Of a stretch of DNA of 64,000 nt, positions 43,498 through 52,307 are shown in pieces (positions within the stretch are counted from its first letter, which is position 1; each line of letters opens with the position of its first letter). This DNA is from Paenibacillus sp. UNC451MF (GTDB taxonomy: Bacteria > Bacillota > Bacilli > Paenibacillales > NBRC-103111). The position numbers and the translations under genes were made by a program. Where the stretch lies: NCBI RefSeq assembly GCF_000686845.1, contig NZ_JMLS01000002.1, positions 372,001-436,000 on the forward strand. Direction: 5' to 3'. The notes under the pieces are model-generated. The model was not told the origin of the DNA. It did no database searches and saw nothing but the letters and a program-made list of their open reading frames with translations.

Positions 43498-45687
43498 TTA
43501 ACCCACGGCCACAGAAGCCTTCCCTTGAGCTAAATGACGCTCCAACTGGAGTACCTCAATGCCCGCTAGTAAAACAATCCCTATGCCATGAGTATCGTTT
43601 AGCAGCCAAGACAGATCATCCTTGTAGTAGCCGACGCTGTACGAATAGCCTGAGCCGCGGCATACGCCGTAGACGTTGCCGAATTTATCGATCGAGATAC
43701 GGGCCATCCCGTTCCAGCCTTTATGAATCGCAGCGATATACTTCTCCGTATCAGCAAGCCAGCCGTATCTTACCCCGCGCGCAAATGCGTACAGGAACAT
43801 GGATGTGCAGGATGTTTCTTCATACGATGAAGGTTCTGTCAAAACTTGATGCCAGAGTCCGTTCTCTCCTTGCAGTCGCAGGTAGCCTTCGCTCAGCTCA
43901 TTGAAAAATTGCAGCAGCTCGTTACGCACTACGTGGTTATCCGGAAGTACTGCCAACAGCTCGGACAAGGAGAAGAGCACCCAGCCGTTGCCGCGGCCCC
44001 AAGCAATCTTTGTCGGCTTGTCGATGCCGAAGTCATACACATGAGACATGATTTGCAGTTCTGGAATATATAGCCGTTTTTTGAATTGGATGAACTGGTT
44101 TGCCGCATCCTCAAGATAACTGATTTCGCCTGTCCGTTGATAACAGCGGCACAAGTAGGGTACGCTCATGTACAAATCGTCGCACCATAGAGTTGCATTA
44201 GGGAAATCAACATGTCTTGGCTTGCGGTATAATGATCCTTCAGGTAACCGCTCCTGCTTATTGCTGATATAATCTGCAATCACATCTGCTATTCGCTCAG
44301 CCCCTTGAAGCGATTGGCTTTGCAAAGCAAGCAGCATTGTCGCGCCGAACGAGCCGCAATCGTCGAGACTATCTAGGGTAGCCAGTGTATTCAATACACC
44401 AGAAGCACCATACTGCTCCTTATCCCACTTCGCGTAGCTGTATAGACGGGTACACGTTTCGATATGGCTATATACATATTGCAGCAAATCCTCGCGTCCC
44501 AGCAGCTTCCCGGTCTGGAGCATGCCATACAACGTCACGCCAAGCGGATAATTCCACTTGCCGAACAAAGCGTTCTCCGTGAACGGACGTACCCAAGTGT
44601 TCGGCTGATCCAACCGCCAGAACGTACCGCCTTCCTGCGTTTCGACTAGAGAATGCAAGGAATCGGCAACATCAGGTATGGCTTCTTCCACAGCAAAAGG
44701 GCCCAAGTACAGCCATTCATCCTTGGCACCGTGAACCGGATACGGCTCTACGAGATGAACGCCCGCCGGCAGCGAATCCAGACGGAAGCCAACGCTCCCG
44801 TTAGTGCCTAAGCTTTGAATGACGAGATCATGCTCCCCATAAGCTAATTTCAGTGCAACTTGGAAGGAACCTGCCTTGTCGATCGTGGATTGCAGCTCAC
44901 CATTCACATATAGCGCTATTTTACCTTCGGCCGAGCCGGTCAACTCCACGTTCCGAATTTCCTGCGAGAAGGAACGAAGCTTGGTCCAAGCCAGCGCATA
45001 TTGGCCTTCCAGCCCACCGAAAATGCGTGCTATCGGGTTCTTAGCCTGCTCGGCACCGCTCCACTCAACCTTCGGGTACCATGTTATGCCATGGTCCGCC
45101 TCTGTGCTGTCCTCTCTCGGCAGCTCGCTCCACACTTGATCCTGTGGTGCGGAATAAATCCAACCCTCATGTCCGAAGCGTTCCGGCGAAGGGGCTAGGA
45201 AGTGAACCGGATTGCTCTTGAAGGAGCCCGGTCCAAGGGAGCCTCCGCAGCCAGCTTCCGTCTTGGTGAACTGGAATACCAGATGGTTCCAGCCTTTATG
45301 CATCGGAATGGTAACAACCGTTCTGCGCTTAGGATTTAATTCATCCGCAATATTCGCCTTATAAATTTGCTCCCCGTTAGCATACAAAATTAATGGACCA
45401 TAGCAGTACAAAATGAAATTGAGCGGCATATCCGAATCGTTCCAATATTTGCACCAGGCATAAACGATCTGACCGTTTTGCAGCTCCGGATACCGTTCGG
45501 TAAAATTAAAATCATAGCTGTAATCATGCTTTTTCAAAATCCCATCCGCACAAAAAGCCCGGTAGGCCATCGGATGCGGCGGATTGTTCCCTACATACCT
45601 GTCGGCTACCGTTGCTAAAATTTCGCTTACGCGGTCTCCGCATTTTGCGAAGATGCTTTCGTTGATGTCGATGTAACGCTCAGTCAT
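43498..45687 (-). CDS. GH105/GH88-type unsaturated uronyl hydrolase with N-terminal beta domains
   Basis: A 729-residue protein. Residues 1-330 look like jelly-roll domains (for example LNFILYCYGPLILYANGEQI; EGKIALYVNGELQS), and residues 360-715 are an (alpha/alpha)6 barrel of the YteR/GH105 or GH88 type, with WCDDLYMSVPYLCRCY (catalytic Asp), SHVYDFG and AWGRGNGWVLFSLSELL. Such enzymes remove the 4,5-unsaturated uronic acid left on oligosaccharides by polysaccharide lyases. No signal peptide is seen, so it probably works inside on imported oligosaccharides. The ATG at 45687 follows GGGGAGG. It lies downstream of the ABC transporter genes. Confidence 0.85.
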   Translation of the reverse strand: MTERYIDINESIFAKCGDRVSEILATVADRYVGNNPPHPMAYRAFCADGILKKHDYSYDFNFTERYPELQNGQIVYAWCKYWNDSDMPLNFILYCYGPLILYANGEQIYKANIADELNPKRRTVVTIPMHKGWNHLVFQFTKTEAGCGGSLGPGSFKSNPVHFLAPSPERFGHEGWIYSAPQDQVWSELPREDSTEADHGITWYPKVEWSGAEQAKNPIARIFGGLEGQYALAWTKLRSFSQEIRNVELTGSAEGKIALYVNGELQSTIDKAGSFQVALKLAYGEHDLVIQSLGTNGSVGFRLDSLPAGVHLVEPYPVHGAKDEWLYLGPFAVEEAIPDVADSLHSLVETQEGGTFWRLDQPNTWVRPFTENALFGKWNYPLGVTLYGMLQTGKLLGREDLLQYVYSHIETCTRLYSYAKWDKEQYGASGVLNTLATLDSLDDCGSFGATMLLALQSQSLQGAERIADVIADYISNKQERLPEGSLYRKPRHVDFPNATLWCDDLYMSVPYLCRCYQRTGEISYLEDAANQFIQFKKRLYIPELQIMSHVYDFGIDKPTKIAWGRGNGWVLFSLSELLAVLPDNHVVRNELLQFFNELSEGYLRLQGENGLWHQVLTEPSSYEETSCTSMFLYAFARGVRYGWLADTEKYIAAIHKGWNGMARISIDKFGNVYGVCRGSGYSYSVGYYKDDLSWLLNDTHGIGIVLLAGIEVLQLERHLAQGKASVAVG

Positions 45688-45709
45688 GGTTTCTTCCTCC
45701 CCAATTGGT

Positions 45710-45736
45710 AAAGGGGCGGAGTCTCCCCGCCCCTTT
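45710..45736 (-). other. Intercistronic hairpin after the binding-protein gene
   Basis: AAAGGGGCGG and CCGCCCCTTT form a perfect 10-bp stem with a 7-base loop, between the solute-binding protein stop and the GH105-type ribosome site. Such hairpins often protect the abundant binding-protein mRNA and reduce read-through; this one could also terminate. Confidence 0.65.
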
Positions 45737-45804
45737 CTTTTTTCTTTATACTCTTTTCCCCGTATCCAAAAGAATAGCTCAGCAACTATTTTTATCTCTT
45801 CATC

Positions 45805-47361
45805 TTACTTCGCTGCAGAACCGTTACGTTTTTGATACGCATCCGTCATTTCTTGGCTCATCTTTGTCAAATCCGCATCGGTTTTCGCTTTTGCTACGAA
45901 ATCGTCCCAAGCAGTAATCGGCTCGCGACCCAAGATGATTTTCGTTTTCAAATCTTGTACTTTTTTCTCGAACTCAGGCAGCAGCTTTTGTGCAGTCGGC
46001 GAATACAGACCGATACTAATGTCCGCTACGCTTGTTTTGGCACGCTCGTCTTGAATTTTCATGTACAGATCATTCGCTTCTTTCGGGAAGTAAACCTTCG
46101 TCGAGCTTGCGTATGGATCTGCTACGTAAACGATTTGGTTAAAGTCCGGACCATTATCTTTTGCCAGCTGCTCTGTATTGATAACTTTTTGGCCGTCTTT
46201 TACCGTGTAATCGACACCTTCGATACCGTACTGTTGAATAGCAAACACTTCGTCGCTCATCCAGGTATCAACCATCTTCAAGATCCGTTTCATTTTCACT
46301 TCAGGTACAGATTTAGGAATAGAAATCATACCGGAGAAGCCAGGACCTTTCGGGTTATATCCATTCATATTTGTCAGCGGATAGAAATCCTCAGGCTTCA
46401 TGTTTGGATCGATTTTTTTCATCTTCTCGTAATGATCGTTCATGGTACCTGCCTTGTCCATGATAATTCCGGCTTTGCCGCCATTGAACAGATCAGACAC
46501 CTGTGACAGCTTCAAAGATGCGAAGTCTTCCGGAATCAGTTTTTCCTTGTACATTTTGGTCAAATACTCGATGGACTTACGGGTTTCCGGCAGCAGCGCC
46601 GTGTTGACGATTTTACCGTCCACAAGCTTCCATTTATCATTTTTCACGTTGGCGCCAGTGAAGCTGTTCTCGATCATTGCCAGCGTCCCCATATCTGCAG
46701 GAGGGGTCATATAGGCAGCTAACGGAATGGTGTCGTTCTTGCCGTTTTTATCCGGATCCTTTTCCGCAAAGGCTTTCATGACATCGTACAGCTCGTCAGT
46801 CGTCGTAGGTACCTTCAAACCCAGGTTGTCGAGCCAATCTTTACGTATAATGAAAAACTGATCGGCCTCAGCCGGGCGCGGACGTGGGATACCGTAGTTT
46901 TTGCCGTCCTGCATTTTGGTCAGTTCCCAAGCCGTATTGGAAATCTTAGAATTCAAATTCGGATAATCTTTAATGTATGGAGTCAAGTCCCAGAAAGCGC
47001 CTTGGGTTACCGCATTGCGGAATACCGAGGTAAACGGATCGTTGATCGTAATCAAATCCGGGATATCGCCGGATGCAAGCGTAACATTCAACTTGTCCGT
47101 ATAGTTGTTACCGGACACCCACTGAATTTTCATCTTGGAGTTTGTTGCTTTCTCAATGGCTTGCTTAATCTTATTATCATCTGCGGCTGGAGAAGGGGTG
47201 AGCAAAATCGTCATAATACTGACTTCCAGCGGCCCTTCATTTCCCCCTGCGGCATTGCCTCCCGCATTATTTTTATTACCACACGCAGCAACGACACTAG
47301 AAAGCGCCAACATAAGCACCATTGAACCCATGACAGCTTTTTTGCTTCTTCTTAATTTCAT
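45805..47361 (-). CDS. Carbohydrate ABC transporter, extracellular solute-binding lipoprotein (LplA/YtcQ type)
   Basis: A 518-residue substrate-binding lipoprotein. The start is ATG 47361 (MKLRRSKKAVMGSMVLML) with GGGAGG upstream; the frame extends to 47403 without support. The lipobox SSVVAACG places the lipidated Cys at residue 27, followed by a Gly/Asn linker. The mature part has family-1 features (SGNNYTDKLNVTLASGDIPD; GKNYGIPRPRPAEADQFFII). It captures oligosaccharides for the two permeases upstream in the locus. No ATPase gene is present; this transporter class usually shares an MsmX-type ATPase encoded elsewhere. Confidence 0.92.
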   Translation of the reverse strand: MKLRRSKKAVMGSMVLMLALSSVVAACGNKNNAGGNAAGGNEGPLEVSIMTILLTPSPAADDNKIKQAIEKATNSKMKIQWVSGNNYTDKLNVTLASGDIPDLITINDPFTSVFRNAVTQGAFWDLTPYIKDYPNLNSKISNTAWELTKMQDGKNYGIPRPRPAEADQFFIIRKDWLDNLGLKVPTTTDELYDVMKAFAEKDPDKNGKNDTIPLAAYMTPPADMGTLAMIENSFTGANVKNDKWKLVDGKIVNTALLPETRKSIEYLTKMYKEKLIPEDFASLKLSQVSDLFNGGKAGIIMDKAGTMNDHYEKMKKIDPNMKPEDFYPLTNMNGYNPKGPGFSGMISIPKSVPEVKMKRILKMVDTWMSDEVFAIQQYGIEGVDYTVKDGQKVINTEQLAKDNGPDFNQIVYVADPYASSTKVYFPKEANDLYMKIQDERAKTSVADISIGLYSPTAQKLLPEFEKKVQDLKTKIILGREPITAWDDFVAKAKTDADLTKMSQEMTDAYQKRNGSAAK

Positions 47362-47533
47362 TAGTGATCCTCCCTTGTTATGAATCTCTTTGTTTCGAAA
47401 CACTCCTAGCTGAGCACAAGGTAGACATTAGTACATTCCGCTTTGATCGACAATCGTACTTTTTTGTAGTGCCATTAGGCCCGTTTTGGACTATATTGCA
47501 GCCTTGCACTTCGATGCACAAGGCCGCAATCCC

Positions 47534-49894
47534 TTATTCCTTGCGGTTTAACTCGCGAAACTGACTCGGCGTAATCCCCTCGTACTTTTTGAACAGCCGG
47601 TTAAAATAACTATGCTGATAGCCAACAGCATCGGCCACTTCGCTGATTTTCATATCCGTTTCCATCAGCATGGTCTTGGCGTTACTGATCCGGATGTTTG
47701 TCAAGAAATCGATGAAGTTAACCCCTGTAATTTGCTTGAACGCCCGGCTTAGCGTATAAGGACTTGTACCGAATAAATCCGCACATGACTCTAGTGATAG
47801 AGGTGTCATATACTGCTCACGTAAATAGACGATGACCTGCTCAATGATCTGCTTGAAGTGGTAATCCTGACGACTGATCATTTCCTGTACAAAGACAGAT
47901 ATCACTTTGCGCTGGAACCAGTTGAGCATTTGCTCAGGCTCTTTGATCTGTCCAAGCTGCTCAAACAAATTTACGCTGCCGAACAGCTGAACCGGATTCA
48001 TCCCTGACTGCAATGAAGAATAGCGGATACTGCCTAAAAGCTGGAGCATCCCTTGCTGAAGCATAAATTCCGTTGATCCGTTAGCGGACAATTCTTCCAT
48101 GAATTGACTGATCAATTCGACCGCTTCCGTTTCCTGACCGTTTCGGATCGCACTAATAATTTCTTTATCCAATGTGAACGGATAGCTGCTTTCCTTCAGC
48201 ACATTTAATTTGGATAGCTGCTCCGCCCTAATAATCTGGTTTTCATCCAACAGATCTCGATATACCAACGCTTGCCTCACTTCCTCGAACAAATGTGGAA
48301 TTTGCTTCACGTTGTGAATCCCTTTGCTGACCGATATCGTAACCTGCATCTTCAAAATACGGTTGATTGCCCTAATGACCTCTTGGCAAACCTCCTCCAA
48401 ATCATTCTCCAGCCATGAAAGCGGATGGGATGAAGGGAAGGATAGCAGCACACCAATCGAAAAGTTATGGAAATTAATGATTTCTGCTTGTTCATATTGT
48501 TCCTTGATGACCTCATCTATGATGTTGGATGCAGCAAAAGTGACAAGGCTTTCATCTCCCGGAGAAAATCTCCCCTCCAAGTTGGCAAAGCCGGTTAATT
48601 GAAACATAAGTGCAATAAACTGACGATTCTCTGTCTCCCAGCCATATCTCTTCATCCGTTCCTTCATATCGTTCTCATGCAAAGAGATAAGATAGCCCTG
48701 CGCCAGCTGCAGAAAAAAACCTTCCCGAAGGATCGGCACCTGCTCCTCCAGCTTGTTTCGCATCGATTCGGTTTCCTTGGACAAATGCTGCCAGTGCTTC
48801 TCGATCAAGGCAAACTCGTCCTTCACCTCTTCGTTCCTTTCTCCGGCAAGAAGGGACAGTAGACGCTGCACCGGATGATAAATCCGCCGGGAAACAAACC
48901 ACGACAGCAGCAAAGCAAAGATCAGACCAGTGATGCTGATGACCAGTATCCATTTGGAGATGGAAACAACGGGAGCCGTAATGGATGACAATGGCGCGGC
49001 GGATATATACACCCACGTTTGGCCTAACCGGTTAAAATGTCCGTACGATACGGAATACGATACCTTATTAAAATCAAATAAAAACGATTCCGGCTTCGCA
49101 TCGTTTACGGTTGTATCCTTCAGCTCCGCTTGGTGCGTCACGTATGCCTGCTTGAGCGCCTGATCGAGTTCCGATCCCGCAGCCCCGCTGCTTGATAAAT
49201 TCCACTCATTCTTATCATTGAACAGCATCGTCACGCCCTCATTATAAGGGGTGAGTGTCTTTAGCACCTTCAGCAAATTGTCCTGATTGAGCGTAGCGAT
49301 AATGGCACCGAAGGGCTCGCTGCTGCCTCCCGGAATTTTACTCACTATTGAAAGCCCCTGATTGCTTGCTCCTTGCGGTTTCGGAATGGTCCAAAACATC
49401 GACTTGTCATGCTTGAGCAGCGTCTCGTAGCTTTCGATGTCTGACGAATTGTTCAGGAAGGTGTAACGTTCCGTTGAAAATACGAGCGCACGCGGTTTCT
49501 CCAGAAACAGCTCCACCTTTTGCAAAAAGGGATGCGCACTCTCAAGCGAAAGAATTGTCCGGTACATGTCCTGTACCGTATCGTAATTATAAGCAAAATC
49601 AAGCGTCTTAAGCTTCTCGTCAAATTTGGAGTCGAACGCCCAATGGGATACGGTCATCTCCAAGAAAGCAAGCTGGTCGTCAATATTCGCCGCCCGGTTT
49701 TTGATCTGATTCTGGTGAAGCCGCTGCAGCTCCTCCTCCACATTGTTCGTGGCGATCCAGTAGATGCTGAGACCAATTATAAGTCCCGGGACGCTCGCCA
49801 TAATTAGAATCATGGCAAGGCTTTTACGGAAAAACCGCTTGTTATATTTATATTTCTGAATGTTGCCAATGAAAGCTCTGTAGATTCCAGCCAA
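47534..49894 (-). CDS. Membrane-anchored AraC-family regulator
   Basis: A 786-residue one-component regulator typical of Paenibacillus glycan loci. An N-terminal membrane helix (SLAMILIMASVPGLIIGLSI), an extracytoplasmic sensor of about 250 residues, a second helix (KWILVISITGLIFALLLSWF), a HAMP-like linker and a C-terminal AraC domain (SLESCADLFGTSPYTLSRAF and ISEVADAVGYQHSYFNRLFK, about the last 100 residues) are visible. I place the start at TTG 49894, eight bases after GGAAGGTG; GTG codons at 49903 and 49927 are less well placed. It lies between the binding-protein and permease genes and probably activates the locus on sensing an oligosaccharide outside. Confidence 0.88.
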   Translation of the reverse strand: MAGIYRAFIGNIQKYKYNKRFFRKSLAMILIMASVPGLIIGLSIYWIATNNVEEELQRLHQNQIKNRAANIDDQLAFLEMTVSHWAFDSKFDEKLKTLDFAYNYDTVQDMYRTILSLESAHPFLQKVELFLEKPRALVFSTERYTFLNNSSDIESYETLLKHDKSMFWTIPKPQGASNQGLSIVSKIPGGSSEPFGAIIATLNQDNLLKVLKTLTPYNEGVTMLFNDKNEWNLSSSGAAGSELDQALKQAYVTHQAELKDTTVNDAKPESFLFDFNKVSYSVSYGHFNRLGQTWVYISAAPLSSITAPVVSISKWILVISITGLIFALLLSWFVSRRIYHPVQRLLSLLAGERNEEVKDEFALIEKHWQHLSKETESMRNKLEEQVPILREGFFLQLAQGYLISLHENDMKERMKRYGWETENRQFIALMFQLTGFANLEGRFSPGDESLVTFAASNIIDEVIKEQYEQAEIINFHNFSIGVLLSFPSSHPLSWLENDLEEVCQEVIRAINRILKMQVTISVSKGIHNVKQIPHLFEEVRQALVYRDLLDENQIIRAEQLSKLNVLKESSYPFTLDKEIISAIRNGQETEAVELISQFMEELSANGSTEFMLQQGMLQLLGSIRYSSLQSGMNPVQLFGSVNLFEQLGQIKEPEQMLNWFQRKVISVFVQEMISRQDYHFKQIIEQVIVYLREQYMTPLSLESCADLFGTSPYTLSRAFKQITGVNFIDFLTNIRISNAKTMLMETDMKISEVADAVGYQHSYFNRLFKKYEGITPSQFRELNRKE

Positions 49895-49967
49895 GATGCT
49901 CACCTTCCAAAAACTGATTTTCCTCACGATTCGACATCTTTGGCTGAAATCCTCTTCTAAAGGAAGC

Positions 49968-50834
49968 TTATCCCTTAACAGAGCCTACCATGGCACCTTT
50001 GGCAAAATGCTTTTGCAAGAAAGGATAAACCAGCAATATCGGAACCGTTGCTACAATAACCGCAGCCATTTTTAAAGTTTCAGACGGAGGCGGAACGGCG
50101 GATACATCCATCCGTAGGTCCGCGTTATTCGCGTTTAATAATATGTTCTGCAGCATGACTTGAAGCGGCCATTTACTTGCATCATTAATATAAATAAGTG
50201 CGTTAAAAAACTGATTCCAGTAAGCGACAGCGTAAAACAGTCCGAAGGCGGCCAACGAAGGAAGCGACAACGGCAAAATAATGCGGAAAAACGTCGACAT
50301 ATCGTTACAGCCGTCTATCGAAGCAGATTCCTCCAGCTCTGCAGGAATGCTATCAAAAAAGCCTTTCATCAAAATGACGTTCCATCCGCTTGCGAGGGCC
50401 GGTAAAATTAGCGACCATAAGCTGTCAATCAGCTTCATCTCACGAACAAGCATGTAGTTTGGAATCATTCCGGGATTAAACAAAATCGTGATCAGAATCG
50501 CAAGCAGAGCCACTTGTCTACCGCGGAGTCTTTTCCTGGATAAGGCGTAAGCCAACGAGGCGGTGACCACCAAGCTAAGCGCCGTACCGACGAGCGTTAC
50601 ATAGACACTCACTCCGATCGATTTAGGGAAAGCACCCGTTGCCATTAGAAATTTATATGATTCGAGCGACCAGGTTTTTGGAAAAAGCACGAAGCTTTCT
50701 TTCAAGTATTCTGTCGGATCAGTAAATGAAACAACAAACACGTAGTACAACGGGAAAAAGGTGACGATGGCGACCAGACCCAGCAATGCAATATTGAATA
50801 TGTTAAATAGCCGGTTTCCCAGTCCTAGTTTCAT
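49968..50834 (-). CDS. Carbohydrate ABC transporter permease (LplC/YtcP type)
   Basis: A 288-residue inner-membrane permease with six hydrophobic helices, the first at about residues 13-35 (IALLGLVAIVTFFPLYYVFV). The EAA loop that contacts the ATPase is ELEESASIDGCNDMSTFFRI. The C terminus (LQKHFAKGAMVGSVKG) is characteristic of the LplC/YtcP subfamily. ATG at 50834 after AGGAGGG. It works with the other permease (50929) and the binding protein (45805). Confidence 0.93.
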   Translation of the reverse strand: MKLGLGNRLFNIFNIALLGLVAIVTFFPLYYVFVVSFTDPTEYLKESFVLFPKTWSLESYKFLMATGAFPKSIGVSVYVTLVGTALSLVVTASLAYALSRKRLRGRQVALLAILITILFNPGMIPNYMLVREMKLIDSLWSLILPALASGWNVILMKGFFDSIPAELEESASIDGCNDMSTFFRIILPLSLPSLAAFGLFYAVAYWNQFFNALIYINDASKWPLQVMLQNILLNANNADLRMDVSAVPPPSETLKMAAVIVATVPILLVYPFLQKHFAKGAMVGSVKG

Positions 50835-50928
50835 ATGATTCCCTCCTAAGGGCTTTTCTAAAATAAAGCCTTACATCTAAGCTGTACATTGCTGCAGCAA
50901 TCCTGTATTGTCTTGGGGATTGGCGATC

Positions 50929-51906
50929 TTAATAAACGCCTTCTTCACCCATCTTTTTAGAAATCCAGTTTGCTATTACGACAAGCACCAAGCCTACAAT
51001 CGATTTAAACAAGCCGGCAGCGGTACTATAGCTGAACTCTCCTTGTTGGATACCGACCCGGTACACATAAGTATCGAATACTTCAGCCACTTGGGAAACA
51101 GCGCCATTATACATCAGGAATACTTGCTCAAATCCGACGTCCAGCATATGTCCCAATCGTAAAATGAGCAATGTGATGATCACGTTACGAATAGCAGGAA
51201 GCGTAATGCTCCACATTTGGCGAAGTCGGCCGGCACCGTCGATCTTGGCAGCTTCATATACTCCCGGATCTATACTTGCCATCGCAGCCAAGAATAGAAT
51301 CGTTCCCCAACCACATTCCTTCCAGATCGATTGCACAGTTAGCATCATCCAGAATGAGTCTGGATTCGTTAAAAAGTCGATTTTGGCAAGTCCGAAGCCT
51401 TCCAGCATTTTGTTAAACAAGCCTTCGCCCTTCGCAAACAACAGGAACGTCAAGCCTGATATAATAACCCAGGACAAAAAGTGCGGCATATACACGATGG
51501 ATTGAACGACCCGCTGATACACGACGCTGCGCAACTCATTAAGGAGCAGTGAAAGCAAGATCGGCAGCGGAAAAAAGAGCACGAGGCTCAGCATATTGAT
51601 CGCCATCGTATTACGGAATAACAACATAAAGTCCGGATTGGAGAAAAAACGCTCGAAGTGTTCGAGCCCCACCCATTCACTGCCGGTAATGCCGGCGAAC
51701 GGTGAATAATTTTGAAATGAGATAACTACGCCCCACATCGGAACAAATTTGAAAATGAGAAAAAACAATACTCCTGGTAAAGCCAGCAGATATAAATATT
51801 TATCACGCCTTAGATCCCTTAAAATTCCTCCCTTACGCTGTGCTCGGGATTTCGTAGAATTGCCGGAAGCCATAGGTTCTGATTGTACTAATGCCATCCT
51901 CTCCAT
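50929..51906 (-). CDS. Carbohydrate ABC transporter permease (LplB/YteP type)
   Basis: A 325-residue permease with six hydrophobic helices, the first at about residues 39-61 (YLYLLALPGVLFFLIFKFVP). The EAA loop is GVYEAAKIDGAGRLRQMWSI. The N-terminal 35 residues are polar. Two ATGs, at 51906 and 51897, share the same ribosome region (GGAAGGGG) and I keep the first. It is the first gene of the transporter unit, preceded by a 401-base gap with repeated AraC-like sites and the sulfatase terminator. Confidence 0.92.
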   Translation of the reverse strand: MERMALVQSEPMASGNSTKSRAQRKGGILRDLRRDKYLYLLALPGVLFFLIFKFVPMWGVVISFQNYSPFAGITGSEWVGLEHFERFFSNPDFMLLFRNTMAINMLSLVLFFPLPILLSLLLNELRSVVYQRVVQSIVYMPHFLSWVIISGLTFLLFAKGEGLFNKMLEGFGLAKIDFLTNPDSFWMMLTVQSIWKECGWGTILFLAAMASIDPGVYEAAKIDGAGRLRQMWSITLPAIRNVIITLLILRLGHMLDVGFEQVFLMYNGAVSQVAEVFDTYVYRVGIQQGEFSYSTAAGLFKSIVGLVLVVIANWISKKMGEEGVY

Positions 51907-52029
51907 TCCCCTTCCTAATTTTTCTTTCGTTGGTTTCTTGATTCTTCACTGCTGAACGCTATAGACACAAAAGTGCTTAAGGACTTAAACACTGGCTGAT
52001 TAACAACTTAAATTAAAATCATACCGTTG

Positions 52030-52122
52030 ACAATCAGACATTATTGTTGGGGATATAGGCAAATTTGTCGCAGCCCGGAGATGGATTGAGACTATCTTGC
52101 TGATTGAGACAATATTGTGGAA
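52030..52122. promoter_or_regulatory. Repeated motif, possible binding sites of the AraC-type regulator
   Basis: GATTGAGAC occurs at 52084 and 52102 (18-bp period), each followed by an AT-TTG block, and a third related copy, AGACATTATTGTTGG, starts at 52036. They lie 130-200 bases before the first permease gene in the 401-base gap. Confidence 0.45.
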
Positions 52123-52232
52123 GGAGGAAAAATGGCGGCGCACCGCGGGAAAAGAGCTGAACTCCGTCCCCCATGCTTACTCTCTTTCACCTTCGATGTC
52201 CCGGCAGGTCCATAAGTATAAAAGCCTCTTAC

Positions 52233-52272
52233 CATAAAAATAAGGGCCCAAGCACATTCGTCTTGGACCCTT
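52233..52272 (-). terminator. Terminator after the sulfatase gene
   Basis: On the minus strand AAGGGTCCAAG and CTTGGGCCCTT form an 11-bp stem, followed by ATTTTTAT. It separates the GH106-sulfatase unit from the transporter unit. Confidence 0.8.
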
Positions 52273-52307
52273 CATAACTCCCTATAAATATCACAGCAGC
52301 ATCTTGC

